Positions 1-9,418 of a DNA stretch of 64,000 nt are shown in pieces. The position numbers and the translations under genes were made by a program. Source of the stretch: Eukaryota sp. TZLM1-RC. Taxonomy: Eukaryota; Metamonada: BaSk clade. The stretch covers positions 4,595,658-4,659,657 of the forward strand of contig JAUPSS010000004.1 in assembly GCA_040285825.1 (NCBI GenBank), read 5' to 3'. The notes under the pieces are model-generated. The model ran no database searches, had not been told where the DNA came from, and saw only the letters and a program-made list of their open reading frames with translations. The stretch's first letter is position 1. Every line of letters starts with the position of its first letter.

Positions 1-266
1 GTGTGGAAGCTTGCTTTGAAGATATTGATTTCAAGATTGTATTTTTGAAAATAAATTAAATTTAAAAAAAACAGGAGAATCCAACCAATAATTAAAAGAA
101 TTAGTTGAACTTTTTGCTTTTGTATGTGAGTAACCTAATTTTAAAAATTATGCCGTCAGGGAAATTAAATTTATTTAAATTCTAATGATCATTCTTTTGT
201 TTGTTTGATTATTGTAGATCAATCACAATATTATGTTTCCCCACCAGCTCTTCTTCATTGTAACTT

Positions 267-607
267 ATGTCCCTTAAAAGCTATTGTATCGATGGTTCGT
301 TTGAAATGCTAGTCATCCGATTGGATTCTTTGGTTCAATCCAAAAAAACTTGATGTTTGATGGTGTTGATTATGATCCATATATTGTTAACTTCTCAGTT
401 TTTCCAAATGTTGAGGTTGTTAAGCTTGGTGGAAGATCGAAATCTCATAAATTTTCTATATATCTGGAACATTTATTTATTTATCTCAAAATTCTACAAC
501 TTGATTGTAGCACCAATACTGAACAATTACCCACTTCACTAGTGACCTTAGTACTGAACAATGATGGTATTGAGGTTTTATTATTTATTGTTTATTTATT
601 TATTTGA
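267..607 (+). pseudogene. Internally deleted copy of the RCC1/LRR gene found at 31117-33126
   Basis: The ATG at 267 opens 28 codons matching the N-terminus of the intact paralogue (shared residues YCIDGSFEML and RLDSLV), then a TGA at about 351-353. The next readable frame (about 350-575) matches the LRR part of that paralogue (shared NFSVFPNVEVVK, KFSIYL, LVLNNDGIE). The whole RCC1 repeat region, roughly 400 residues, is missing, and the two parts lie in different frames. This is a decayed duplicate with a large internal deletion, not a working gene. The 266 bases before it show no recognisable coding sequence. Confidence 0.85.
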
Positions 608-2193
608 GATTTTACTTCTGAATACTTATCTATGCATGAATGTAAAAGAAAAATCAGAAACATCATGTCCCAAATTGGCAAACATAAGATTTACCTTTTG
701 CCAAGTTTTCTGTCAATAGTGCCTAACGAAAATTATAATGTGTTTCCCAATGAATTACTCAACATCTTTGATTAACAAAATGAATTTTAGAAGAAGAACA
801 ATAACAACACACTATATAAGAATTTGCTGGCCGTGTTTGGGGCACAAATCTGGAACCTGCTTGTGTTTCTGCACACAGCCTCTTTATGGAAAGGAACATT
901 TCTTTGTGTGTATATTTTAGAGGCTGATGACCTATTTGATACATAATTTTTTCAACTTTTGTTGGGTAACTAGGGGTCTTTTAATTAGAATACTTAACGG
1001 TTTTGTATCTCGAGGTATGTTGATGTTTTTGTCTTTTAGTCACAACGCTAGTGTTCTATTTGTTATTTAACCTTACTTTTCAATGATTTTTTTAAATCGA
1101 TTCTAGTATTCCATTATTGAATAATTAGTATTTATCATAACTATTTATCAATGATTATTATTATCTGAATAATAGAAGCGTGAAAATGTCCAATAAACAC
1201 AAGAAACGATCAAGGTTGGAATAAGTTTCATCCTGTTATATAAATCATCTTCATTTATTTTCATGACTTGGATTTAAGGTCACTCTTCATAGAATTGCTC
1301 AAACTCAACTTCGATTTTGATGTCACTAAATATGAGCAGATTGTGTCTGAACAGGAATGATCCAGATCTTTGATTGCTGATCTTTGGTTTTCAGTCATTG
1401 ATGGAATCAATTCAATCAATTCTGATTGTCCACAACAAGAAAGTTGGTGCACTGACTACCAGTAGTCTTCTGGCTATCGATGTCTCTCAAGGAAAATGAT
1501 CAGCAGAAAATTATTCACTGTTTATACACCGAATTCACTGCGAATTACCACAGATGATTTACCAAGCCAGCTTTGGTTGCAACTTCAAATGCAAAGAAAT
1601 TTGACCAATTTTTCACTTATGTATATGAACCTCCTTAAATCGTACAAAACCAATACATTTACCAAAGTTTTTGTAATTGAAGTTGTAATTCCAATGACCT
1701 TTATTGTAACTCATTTTGTTATCTCACAACAAATCTCCTTTGTTGGAATATTTTCATTCTTGTGTTAGTGAGCATTAGTGGTAAGAACTGGTCTAAAATT
1801 CAATAATTGAGCAACTCAGTGAGTTAACAGTCACTGTTTAATGAATTTTTATCGGAAGAATTCCTTCAAGGTTGAATTCCTCAGCAAAAGAGAATGTCTA
1901 CTGATAAAGAACCTTCAAGAGTGTTATCCCAATTGTCAAGTGACTAGAGCACTTTTGCAAGTGTTTTCACATTGATTAACATGAGCTGAAAAAGAAACAA
2001 AAACCACATGAGCAATCACCCTAGAACGATAAAGAAAAATAGAAAGAAATAAATTTACACAAAAATGCTTATTTAATGATCAAAAAAACTAATCGACAAC
2101 AAAAGACAGTGACATTTACACTTAAAAATTAATAAATAATTAAACTAATAAAACCATGAAAAAATCCAAAGAAAATAAATTTAAATTTAAATT
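608..2193. other. Intergenic region with no gene recognised
   Basis: AT-rich sequence with only short ORFs. Stretches near 1261-1500 and 1496-1768 are open for 60-90 codons but match no family I recognise and lie in conflicting frames. They could be the remains of a decayed gene. No RNA gene or known repeat was seen. Confidence 0.5.
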
Positions 2194-2844
2194 TTACCTT
2201 TTTCTACAGTTTTTGATGGGGTCTTCTAAGAATTCTTTTCGCATCCTAGTATAGAAATTCCGGTACTCTGATTTGGATAGAGTGTTCTGTAAACTACGCA
2301 GATATTCTGGGTTTAACCGTGAAATAAATGAGTCACGAATAGCTCGCATGAGGACAGTATCTACAAACGAGTCAGGTATTTCACTGAAAAAGTCAATTGT
2401 GGAAGACGGTTCTTGTGTGGGGGGAATAGGTTGTTCGATTAAATCCAAAGGTGGCGTTACATGAGTATCATCTGGTTGGTCTGCATGATTATCCAAGTTT
2501 TCAGCCATTTCTAGGAAGGCTGAAGTTTCAGCAGCTTCTTCTTCTGTAAGTTGTGGGGAGCGAGGCCTTTGGATTTTTGTTGGAGGTTGAATTACGGATG
2601 GACGTTCCATTGTATGTAGGAACGTCTTCTTCAGATATTTGTGATATCTATCTCTGATTGACTGAAACGTGTGTGGTAACAGCTGTGAATTTCTGTGAAA
2701 GTGGTCTATCGCATGTTGCCAAAAGATGTTCCCACCAAGCTTAAGGGCATCAAGATCCCCACCGACTCGGGTTAATTTCTGTTCGATGTAAGTTAAAATT
2801 AAGTCATCTTCTTCAGAGGAGAAGAAGTGACGTCCTCGAGGCAT
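2194..2844 (-). CDS. Myb-like protein of the Rap1/TERF2IP DNA-binding type
   Basis: A 216-residue protein counted from the ATG at 2844. Residues about 5-75 read as a Rap1-type Myb domain: FFSSEEDDLILTYIEQKL, then GGNIFWQHA, then HTFQSIRDRYHKYLKK. These match the family pattern of an acidic start, GN-x-x-W and H-T-x-Q-S-x-x-D-R-Y-x-K. The middle is acidic and proline-rich (about 85-150), and the C-terminus is charged and probably helical. No BRCT domain is present, so telomere binding is only inferred; a general Myb regulator is an alternative. An upstream in-frame ATG at 2880 would overlap the divergent secreted-protein gene by 2 bases. The 2844 start sits just before the domain and leaves 34 bases between the two genes. 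Confidence 0.6.
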   Translation of the reverse strand: MPRGRHFFSSEEDDLILTYIEQKLTRVGGDLDALKLGGNIFWQHAIDHFHRNSQLLPHTFQSIRDRYHKYLKKTFLHTMERPSVIQPPTKIQRPRSPQLTEEEAAETSAFLEMAENLDNHADQPDDTHVTPPLDLIEQPIPPTQEPSSTIDFFSEIPDSFVDTVLMRAIRDSFISRLNPEYLRSLQNTLSKSEYRNFYTRMRKEFLEDPIKNCRKR

Positions 2845-2878
2845 AACTACACTGGAATTTTTGCATCTGACAAACACC

Positions 2879-3571
2879 ATGCTGATCTTCACACTTGCTC
2901 TAATGATTTGTGATGCCTTCGCGTGGGGACCATATACCCATCAGAAACTTTGTATAGATATGTCCGAGACCTATAACACTCAATCTGGTTGCTCAATTCC
3001 AGATGCTTTCAAACCACTTCACTCAAAGCTGCATAGCATAGACTTTGGTAAATACTTTGCAACCCAGTTTCCTTCCAATTTTTCCAGAGGGTACTTTTAT
3101 CATATTATTCAGGATGCTGTTGGTCATCATAAGCAGTATCCTTACCTCATTCCTGAACACAACCGTGCATTAGAGTTGAGTGCTGATACGCATAGCGTGT
3201 TTTCCCTTGATGATTTCAACTACACTCGACCTGGAGAGAGTGAACTTTTCCAGATATTCACTGCGTGGAAGAATTTCTTGGATATTTACCCAAGTTTACC
3301 TTCATTTAGTTTCAAAGACTTTGTTGATGCTGAACATAGGTTTTATGACACTGTTGCAGCTGAATGGTTTGGAATTCTAGCCAATAAACACTTGTACAAG
3401 AACATCATGAAGATTTATGGGCCATGTAATGTTACTTCCAAACAACAAGCCATCAAAGTTTACCAGAATGCACATAGAATCAGTATTGAGTCTTGTAAGC
3501 TTTGGAACCAAGAATGGTCTGTTATCTTGAAATATATTAATGAAAACTTAGAGAAGAGTTTATGTGTTTGA
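2879..3571 (+). CDS. Secreted Zn-dependent phospholipase C / P1-nuclease-like protein
   Basis: A 230-residue protein. Residues 1-15 form a signal peptide ending DAFA, followed directly by WGPYTH. In the zinc-dependent phospholipase C/S1-P1 nuclease fold the mature N-terminal Trp is itself a zinc ligand, so a predicted cut exactly before WG is telling. Other likely metal ligands are the H in YTHQ, the HxxxDxxxHH pattern in FYHIIQDAVGHHK and the acidic cluster ELSADTH. The protein would act outside the cell or in a lysosome-like compartment, cleaving phospholipids or nucleic acids; the substrate cannot be told. The first ATG that gives the signal peptide is at 2879; the frame opens earlier only with a TTG. 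It is divergently placed against the Myb gene with a very short shared upstream region. Confidence 0.7.
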   Translation: MLIFTLALMICDAFAWGPYTHQKLCIDMSETYNTQSGCSIPDAFKPLHSKLHSIDFGKYFATQFPSNFSRGYFYHIIQDAVGHHKQYPYLIPEHNRALELSADTHSVFSLDDFNYTRPGESELFQIFTAWKNFLDIYPSLPSFSFKDFVDAEHRFYDTVAAEWFGILANKHLYKNIMKIYGPCNVTSKQQAIKVYQNAHRISIESCKLWNQEWSVILKYINENLEKSLCV

Positions 3572-3799
3572 TTCGGTTTGAGTTTTTGAGTTTTTGAATT
3601 GTGTATGTAATAAATGTTGTTCAACTGATCAATTGTTTCGTTTCATCAATATGGAATCAGGTTGTGGTATCTATATTTTAATGATTAAATTCCTTGTTTG
3701 ATGATTTCTTGAATTGGTGTAATCAATTTAATTGTTTAGAATATTCTATACAACCATAGCTTGATTTTATCATCAATGACCTCCATCAATTTCAAGAAA

Positions 3800-4021
3800 T
3801 TTCTGAAGTTATAATTTATTGTAAAATTAAAGTACTTAAGGTAATGTATTAAAAATGGCAAATTGAATCCGAGAGCGTCATAAAAAATATCAAATCTTTT
3901 CATTGTTTTTTCTTGAACCATTTTTTGGAAGTCATTCAAAAAAAATTTCTGCTTCTACTGATAGTCTTCCGTTTATCGAAAATGGGAAAGCAATAAAAAC
4001 AAGTGGTCTATTTCTACCAGC
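3800..4021 (-). mobile_element. 3'-end fragment of family B non-LTR retrotransposon
   Basis: On the minus strand this matches the 3' coding end of the family B element at 57800-62604. The matching stretches include the bases around 59575-59660 and, without interruption, those at 57900-57956. Here the sequence runs straight through the point where the 57-62 kb copy is split by another element, so it serves as an unoccupied reference site. It reads partly as protein (VQEKTMKRFDIF). Similarity fades below about 3800; a 67-codon ORF at 3736-3939 is this relic, not a gene. Confidence 0.75.
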
Positions 4022-4112
4022 ATAAATTATTGAAAACAATTATAATCATTAGACCTATTTTTATAGAGGTCTTCGTTCTTTGAGGTTAACACAACCTGCC
4101 AATACACCTTAC

Positions 4113-5498
4113 ATGACCACTGCTCCTATACCTCCACCCTCTTTTGAAACCAAGTCATTCGAGTCTTTTCTCGATGAAGCACTTGCCAAGCTCAATATAA
4201 CTGATCCAATTGACACAGATGCTACGGAAGGGTCCCCAGAATGGGGTCGAAATCGTCCCCATCTGCTCATCATGAACGAGTCAGGACTACCTGTTCATTC
4301 TCTCCATGGTGATGAACACTCTCTTGGGTCCTTCTTTGGGGTCGTATCTGCTACTATCGGGCTAATCTCCAGCATCGGTGATAGCCTCTCTTCCACCAAC
4401 GCAGCTCTTTCTTCTTTCAACCCCAATCTTATTGAGGCTGGAACCACCAACGTTGCCTTTTTTTACAAGCAATCTCTCATCTTTGCTCTTGTCTCATCTC
4501 TCCCCCCTCCAATCCTACACCACCAGCTCTCTCTGGTTCATGGGCTGATCACCTCTCTTCTGACTGGTATCAGGGTGTCTGTTGAACAGAAGAAGCTCTG
4601 TAACTATCTCTCTTCTTCTAAAAACTTGTTTGAAAACCTTCTCAACATGCTTTCCTCTTCTCTCACCCCCTACTTTGGCGCTGTTGAATCCCCCCTCTTT
4701 ACTCCTTCTCTTGCTTCTCAGCTCACTTCTGCAATGTCTTCAACACCCCCACCCTCAATTCTTTTTTCCATGGTGTGTACATTGGATTTAGTTGTTTCTT
4801 TGGCATGTGCTAAGAATGTTGGAGAGATACATGAATTTGACTTGACTCTACTTTTAAATCTTATTCAATGTCAAACCACTATCCATAAGCAAGGTGTTTC
4901 TAATTTATTACCTTTTTGTTTTACTTTCACCTCATCAATATCAAAATCATGGGTTTATCTGAATATTGAATGTGTTTCAGAGGAAGATAAGCTTTTTATC
5001 GTAGTTGGGACCTCAAAAGCCAAGGACTCTGAATTACTCTTCAATTATTCAAGGCATTTAAAATCAGAAATTTCCTCTATTTTACCAGCTTTATCAAAAT
5101 CATTAATCAAATCAGCAATAGTTAACTGGGGTGTATTAGGGTTACGTCATTTTGTCTGCTACTTTCCTAAATCACGACAGTTTTTGAGCGGGAAATTTGA
5201 CCCTCCTTTACATTTTAAGTCTATACATCATCAAATAATTCGTAAATATTTGGAAATTCATGGTGATTTATGTTTTTCACATGATAATCAGATTGATTTT
5301 TCTAGATTAAAAAACGGGAAAGTAGTAGTTCAAAAAGGTTCACCTTTGGGAACATTTGCTGCATTTGGAACATCCGATTATGTACTTTATACTCTATTTG
5401 ATTGTTTTATTGATTCAGAGGTGATTATAGAAGGGTGTGATCAATTAATTCATCAATTGAAAGCCAATGTGGCTGAATTAATTTCAGTTCAATGGTAG
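4113..5498 (+). CDS. MON1: MON1-like vacuolar fusion protein (Rab7 GEF subunit)
   Basis: A 461-residue protein. Residues about 51-160 form the first longin-type domain with the family's opening strand and turn: LLIMNESGLPVHSLHGDE, then a helix (GSFFGVVSATIGLI), then AFFYKQSLIFALVSS and a long helix ending ITSLLTG. In other eukaryotes MON1 pairs with CCZ1 and acts as exchange factor for Rab7 on late endosomes. The C-terminal half (about 250-460) has the alternating strands and helices expected of further longin folds but is diverged. The reading frame is open upstream only through TTG; the first ATG is at 4113. Codon use shifts from C-rich in the first half to AT-rich in the second half, with no break in the frame. 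Confidence 0.7.
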   Translation: MTTAPIPPPSFETKSFESFLDEALAKLNITDPIDTDATEGSPEWGRNRPHLLIMNESGLPVHSLHGDEHSLGSFFGVVSATIGLISSIGDSLSSTNAALSSFNPNLIEAGTTNVAFFYKQSLIFALVSSLPPPILHHQLSLVHGLITSLLTGIRVSVEQKKLCNYLSSSKNLFENLLNMLSSSLTPYFGAVESPLFTPSLASQLTSAMSSTPPPSILFSMVCTLDLVVSLACAKNVGEIHEFDLTLLLNLIQCQTTIHKQGVSNLLPFCFTFTSSISKSWVYLNIECVSEEDKLFIVVGTSKAKDSELLFNYSRHLKSEISSILPALSKSLIKSAIVNWGVLGLRHFVCYFPKSRQFLSGKFDPPLHFKSIHHQIIRKYLEIHGDLCFSHDNQIDFSRLKNGKVVVQKGSPLGTFAAFGTSDYVLYTLFDCFIDSEVIIEGCDQLIHQLKANVAELISVQW

Positions 5499-5638
5499 CG
5501 ATCATTTGTAAATAAATTTATTAAATCTCAAATATATTTTTCACTATTTTCTTGAATTACACTGCTTTATCGAATTCAAATTACAATCAAAACACAGTAA
5601 TAGAATTATTATTTACAAAATATAAGAGCAACAACAAC

Positions 5639-6877
5639 TTAAACACCAAACTCCAACAATGCGAGTAACAAAGTTGCTGAACCCCAAGAAAAAGGGTGTT
5701 CGCTTTTAAAAACAATAGCATTAAACACCTTCAATTCCTTATTGTCATGAAAAACCTCATGCACCACCCCATCTCTCCTCACCACTCTATTCATCTCTGT
5801 TAGAATGTTGTACGCCATGGTCTTATCTCCAGCTTTGAGAGCTACATATGAGGCCCAAGCAATTGAGAATGAATGATAAAGGTTATCGCTATAATGTCTC
5901 AACCCAATGGCTTTGGTTGCACTTGATATCCAGTTCTTGGGATATGGAGGGAATGATGCACAACCAGGTATAGAAGCCGTGCCCTCACTGCAGTTCCATA
6001 AACCATGAGAGGAAAGAGTAGCGTAAAGAGTGGATTGTTCAAGATTGGTGAAAAAATTGAAAAAGTATGAAAAGAAATAATTATCCATTCCCACAAAATT
6101 AAAGTTTTCAACTGAATAAATCAATGAATTTTGAACAAATGTTGACTTAATTAAACCAGCCATTTGGACATGACTTATGGGAAAATTCTTGAATAACTCA
6201 AAAGATTTACCTAATTCCAAGGCCTTCCACACAAATAGATTGGTCAAGAATGTTTTCCCTGCTACGATTAAATCAATTCAAGTCAACAAACGTCTCTTTG
6301 CGTTATCTGCCCAATCACTGTACTCTGGCTGGGTAACAAGACCTTCCTGCAAGTGTGGAATGTAAAACCTCATTGCTGATTCAAGAGATGCTCTATGGCG
6401 AAGAAGGAAGGTGGAATCGTTAGTGTTGAGCACGTACTGTAAGGTAGAGATCACTACTAGTGCATTTCCATCAATGGCCTTTTCTCCACCATTGCCACCT
6501 ACGTAGTAGGATTTAAGAGGTTCTTTTACAGTTGGAAATATGTGCAAAGGGGAGAGAGCATATCGTTCGGCTAAAGGAATGTGGTCAAACAATCTGGCAA
6601 CAAGATTGTCTTTACTTCGAATATTAGATAAGATGATTTCCAAGTGTTCTTTGACTGTTTGAGTGTGACCTAATTTAAGTAGAGCTGGGACACAAAAGGC
6701 AAAATCTCTGGTCCACAGACCTCCAAATACATGAGATCCTGCACGGACATAAGAGGAACCAGATTTCATCTCAACTATGTTAGATTCAAGTGATGACTTG
6801 GCTGTTTCATAAAGATCGGAGATAGGGGAAGCACTGATAGTGACCAAGAGCACGAAACAACAGAAAAAAATCTTCAT
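5639..6877 (-). CDS. Secreted six-hairpin glycosidase-like protein, one 30-nt intron
   Basis: The coding sequence is complement(join(5639..6261, 6292..6877)), 402 residues. It has a signal peptide (MKIFFCCFVLLVTISA), then GGLWTRDFAF, which resembles the W/Y-x-R-D motif of (alpha/alpha)6 glycosidases. GGNGGEKAIDGNALVV and YSDWADNAKR follow, then PGKTFLTNLFVWKAL, and the end is rich in aromatic residues. Read without splicing, the frame hits a TGA just after WADNAKR. Removing 6262-6291 restores the expected join at NAKR-PGK without changing frame. It probably trims glycans or oligosaccharides outside the cell or in a lysosome-like compartment; family and substrate are not assignable. Asp in WTRD and WADN are the likely catalytic residues. 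Confidence 0.7.
6262..6291 (-). other. 30-nt spliceosomal intron in the glycosidase gene
   Basis: Starts GTTTGT and ends in the 10-nt tail TTAATCGTAG on the minus strand. It contains in-frame TGA and TAA codons, and its removal joins two conserved protein segments in phase. Confidence 0.75.
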
Positions 6878-7044
6878 TATATAAGCAAAAACAGCTTCTA
6901 TTGTATTAAGTGTAGAAACCTAATCAAAGAAGTGAAGACTCTAATCTTTAAATTCGGAAATTCGGGATATTTCCAAAATCTCAATTTGGAAGGGTTGAAA
7001 TCCTACCAACTTTGAGTTATCACAAACATTCACGTCCCAACACA

Positions 7045-7533
7045 ATGATGGATTCTGTTGTGAAGAAACTCCGTATTCTCAAACACAAGCTGTCTAAGCA
7101 AACACGGATTCAACTGCTTCTAACATTCTGTCAAATCGTCCTTATTCAATCTGCTTCCTACCTTTCCCACCTTGTTTTATCACTGATTTTTATACCATTT
7201 GGTCGCTATGCATCTCTCACATCAATGTTTCACACCACTGCTTTCCTCTTATCACTTCCCATATGGTTGGTTTACAACACCATAGCAGCCTTAATCACTG
7301 GAGTTATTGTTGCTTTTGTGGTTGTTGAACCATCCAGAATTTGGGATTTTGCATTTACCTTTTACTTAATACATTTCATGTTTTCTTCTTTTTTTAGCAC
7401 CTTTTCTTTCCGTTTCCTGCTGTTCAATATTCTTTTCTTTTCTATTTCAACGATTACAGGTCTGGTTTACGCCAGGAAGCTTGCATCCAAGGAAGTTTTT
7501 ATTCAACATTCACCTAACGAAGAAGGTGTTTAG
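7045..7533 (+). CDS. SYS1: SYS1-like Golgi membrane protein
   Basis: A 162-residue protein with four hydrophobic segments, about residues 20-48, 65-80, 85-105 and 115-150. The first contains TFCQIVLIQSASYLSHLVL, close to the SYS1 signature Q-I-V-L-M-Q-x-x-Y-x-S-L. The third and fourth (DFAFTFYLIHFMFSSFFS) match the family's D-F-T-x-T-x-x-F-x-H. SYS1 recruits the ARFRP1/ARL3 GTPase to the trans-Golgi in other eukaryotes. The length equals the usual 150-175 residues. Two adjacent ATGs (7045, 7048) are possible starts. A Fanzor relic follows about 70 bases after the stop. Confidence 0.7.
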   Translation: MMDSVVKKLRILKHKLSKQTRIQLLLTFCQIVLIQSASYLSHLVLSLIFIPFGRYASLTSMFHTTAFLLSLPIWLVYNTIAALITGVIVAFVVVEPSRIWDFAFTFYLIHFMFSSFFSTFSFRFLLFNILFFSISTITGLVYARKLASKEVFIQHSPNEEGV

Positions 7534-7605
7534 ATCAATGTTTTGTTTATTTAATGTAATGTTTTTTTATTTTATTTAATTTTATGGTTTTTCCTTTTCA
7601 TTACT

Positions 7606-7990
7606 TTGTTTATAAGAAACCTATTTTTCAATTTTTCCTATTGTTCTTCATGTAATGACACTATGTTTGGAAACCACAGCTTTTCAGACCAAATATTGGT
7701 TAAATACAACAGCAACAAAAATGAAAAAAATGAAAGACCTACAATAAACGTTTTGAACATAGTTTCAATTGGTACATTTTTCAGGCTCACAAATCCCAAA
7801 TTCTATAAGAGAGAAAAGATTCATGGTTTGTTAGCTGGTGACAGTGAGAATTGTTCACACAAGCTTTTCACTAGAAATAAGTTGGCTTGTCTGAATTTGT
7901 TTGCAATTGCTGAAGCAAGAATGAGTGGTAATGAAAGACCTCAGTATCTGTGTAGATAGTTTTTGTAATTATTCCACACAAAAATTGATC
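7606..7990 (+). mobile_element. Fanzor (eukaryotic TnpB-like) C-terminal relic, copy 1
   Basis: An open stretch of 117 codons whose second half matches copy 2 at 9419-10347: YKREKIHGLLAGDSENC, then RNKLACLNLFAIAEARM and NERPQYL. It corresponds to the zinc-ribbon and RuvC-III end of Fanzor/TnpB nucleases. Most zinc-ribbon cysteines are lost and the first half has no match, so this is a decayed 3' fragment. The 31 bases after its stop (7960-7990) are shared with copy 2. They end only 12 bases before the ASCC1 start codon. Confidence 0.75.
7960..7990 (+). repeat. Conserved Fanzor 3' tail, copy 1
   Basis: 31 bases after the Fanzor stop that match 10317-10347 with a single mismatch, after which the two loci diverge. 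In TnpB/Fanzor systems the guide (omega) RNA comes from the 3' end of the gene and its flank, so this may be the element right end and part of such an RNA. No RNA evidence is available here. Confidence 0.6.
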
Positions 7991-8002
7991 AATTCAATAA
8001 AG

Positions 8003-9079
8003 ATGTCAACACTGCCGTCGATATCTTCCACATACAGAGATTCTATTACAGATGCTACAGTTGTTAACATCTCTGGCCGTCCTTTTAGACTGTCTTCGGT
8101 TCCAGTCGATGTAGTCGCCACACCTGCTCATTCTCAACAACAATGTCAAACCTCTACTTCCTCCATCGCCCTAAACATTTCCACAGACTGTTCATCTGGA
8201 ATAAGTTCATATTCGATACCTGTCCCCCATGAACTTAAACACAATTTCCTGAAAACTCAAAAGAAAATAGTCTCTTCGCTTGAACAGGATCATGGAGTCA
8301 CCATTAAGTCAACCTACCAATCAATCACAATCACTTCACAAGATGCCTCTTCTATTCACACCACTGCTTCTCTCCTCACAGATCACTTACAAACCCACAA
8401 ACTCAATGCTCCCCCTACCCACTTCTTGGCCGTTCCTCTTGTCACTCAGACTGATATGAGAGATACAGTGACGTCTATCAGTGACAGGATAATAGAGCTT
8501 TTGATAGATGATCCACAGTTTAAGGAAGTGCAATTAGTTGGCTATAAAAAGTTTCATTTGACTTTATTGGTGTTGAATGCATACGATGACGGTGATGTTG
8601 ATGAGGTCAACAAGATTCTAGATGAAAATGCTGAGCAAATTTTGAATATTTTAGGTAGAGATCTTGCACTGAGCCTTTCTTGTTTATCAATCATGAAGGG
8701 TTCTCCCGAGAAGTGCAAAGTGTTACACTTTGATGTCATAAATGATGATAATTTGCAACGAATTTTTGAATTTAGAAGATTTATTATGGACAAGTTAGAC
8801 AAATTCATCTCTCCCAGAATAAAAAAACAGTCATTTAGAGCCCATGCCACTATTTTGAACACCAAATACGGCGCCAAAGGTAGATTCAATGTTAAAGTTA
8901 ATGTTTCAAATGTTTTGCAAGAGGGTTTGTGCATTCAAGATCCAATAGCTATACCGTGTATTTGTTTCTACAAAATGGATAAGGACCCTATATTTGGATA
9001 TCCCATAGAAAATGTAGTGCCATTAAATAGTAAGTCAAAAGATGAAATCATTGATGAAATTAGAGAAGTTTGTCAATAA
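8003..9079 (+). CDS. ASCC1: ASCC1-like protein: KH domain plus 2H phosphoesterase
   Basis: A 358-residue protein. Residues about 72-128 form a KH-type RNA-binding domain (SIPVPHELKHNFL, then GVTIKSTYQSITITS). Residues about 138-350 form an AKAP7/2'-5' ligase-like 2H phosphoesterase domain, with the two catalytic H-x-T-x motifs HLTL (185-188) and HATI (281-284). This order is that of ASCC1, a subunit of the activating signal cointegrator complex that works in RNA processing and alkylation repair. The first 60 residues are Ser/Thr-rich and probably disordered. The ATG at 8003 is chosen because the open frame above it runs through the Fanzor relic. That relic therefore supplies the immediate 5' flank of this gene. 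Confidence 0.8.
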   Translation: MSTLPSISSTYRDSITDATVVNISGRPFRLSSVPVDVVATPAHSQQQCQTSTSSIALNISTDCSSGISSYSIPVPHELKHNFLKTQKKIVSSLEQDHGVTIKSTYQSITITSQDASSIHTTASLLTDHLQTHKLNAPPTHFLAVPLVTQTDMRDTVTSISDRIIELLIDDPQFKEVQLVGYKKFHLTLLVLNAYDDGDVDEVNKILDENAEQILNILGRDLALSLSCLSIMKGSPEKCKVLHFDVINDDNLQRIFEFRRFIMDKLDKFISPRIKKQSFRAHATILNTKYGAKGRFNVKVNVSNVLQEGLCIQDPIAIPCICFYKMDKDPIFGYPIENVVPLNSKSKDEIIDEIREVCQ

Positions 9080-9418
9080 AATGAGTCTTGAGTTATAGTT
9101 TTTACTACAGTGAATCTGTATCATTTTTGGATTTTTCCATACGATCTTAGTTTGAGTCTTTTGATACAACTTGATGATTTTTAGACCGTGGAAAAAACAT
9201 TAGAACATGTGTAAATAGATAAAATCAAGAGAAAGTATGAGAATGAAATGATTTAATTCACAAATTCAAAAAAAACTCAATGTTAAAATGAATGAATTAC
9301 TATGACTATTATGACTATTATGTTCAAAAAGGAAGCTCTGATTTGGTAGGGGTAGGTAATGGTCCTTTATGTCAATCAATCAAAGAAGAATGAGGTGAAG
9401 GTGTGTATTTGTGCTTAA
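9080..9418. other. Intergenic region between ASCC1 and the second Fanzor relic
   Basis: AT-rich, with a short tandem repeat of a TATGACTAT unit around 9299-9322. No coding similarity to the N-terminal part of Fanzor was seen, which suggests that the relic is 5'-truncated or fully decayed here. Confidence 0.5.

Noticed and set aside
1261-1768. Short ORFs in the 0.6-2.2 kb interval
   Set aside because: They show no family similarity and conflicting frames. At most they are relics.
3736-3939. A 67-codon minus-strand gene
   Set aside because: It is a decayed family B 3' end, not a gene.
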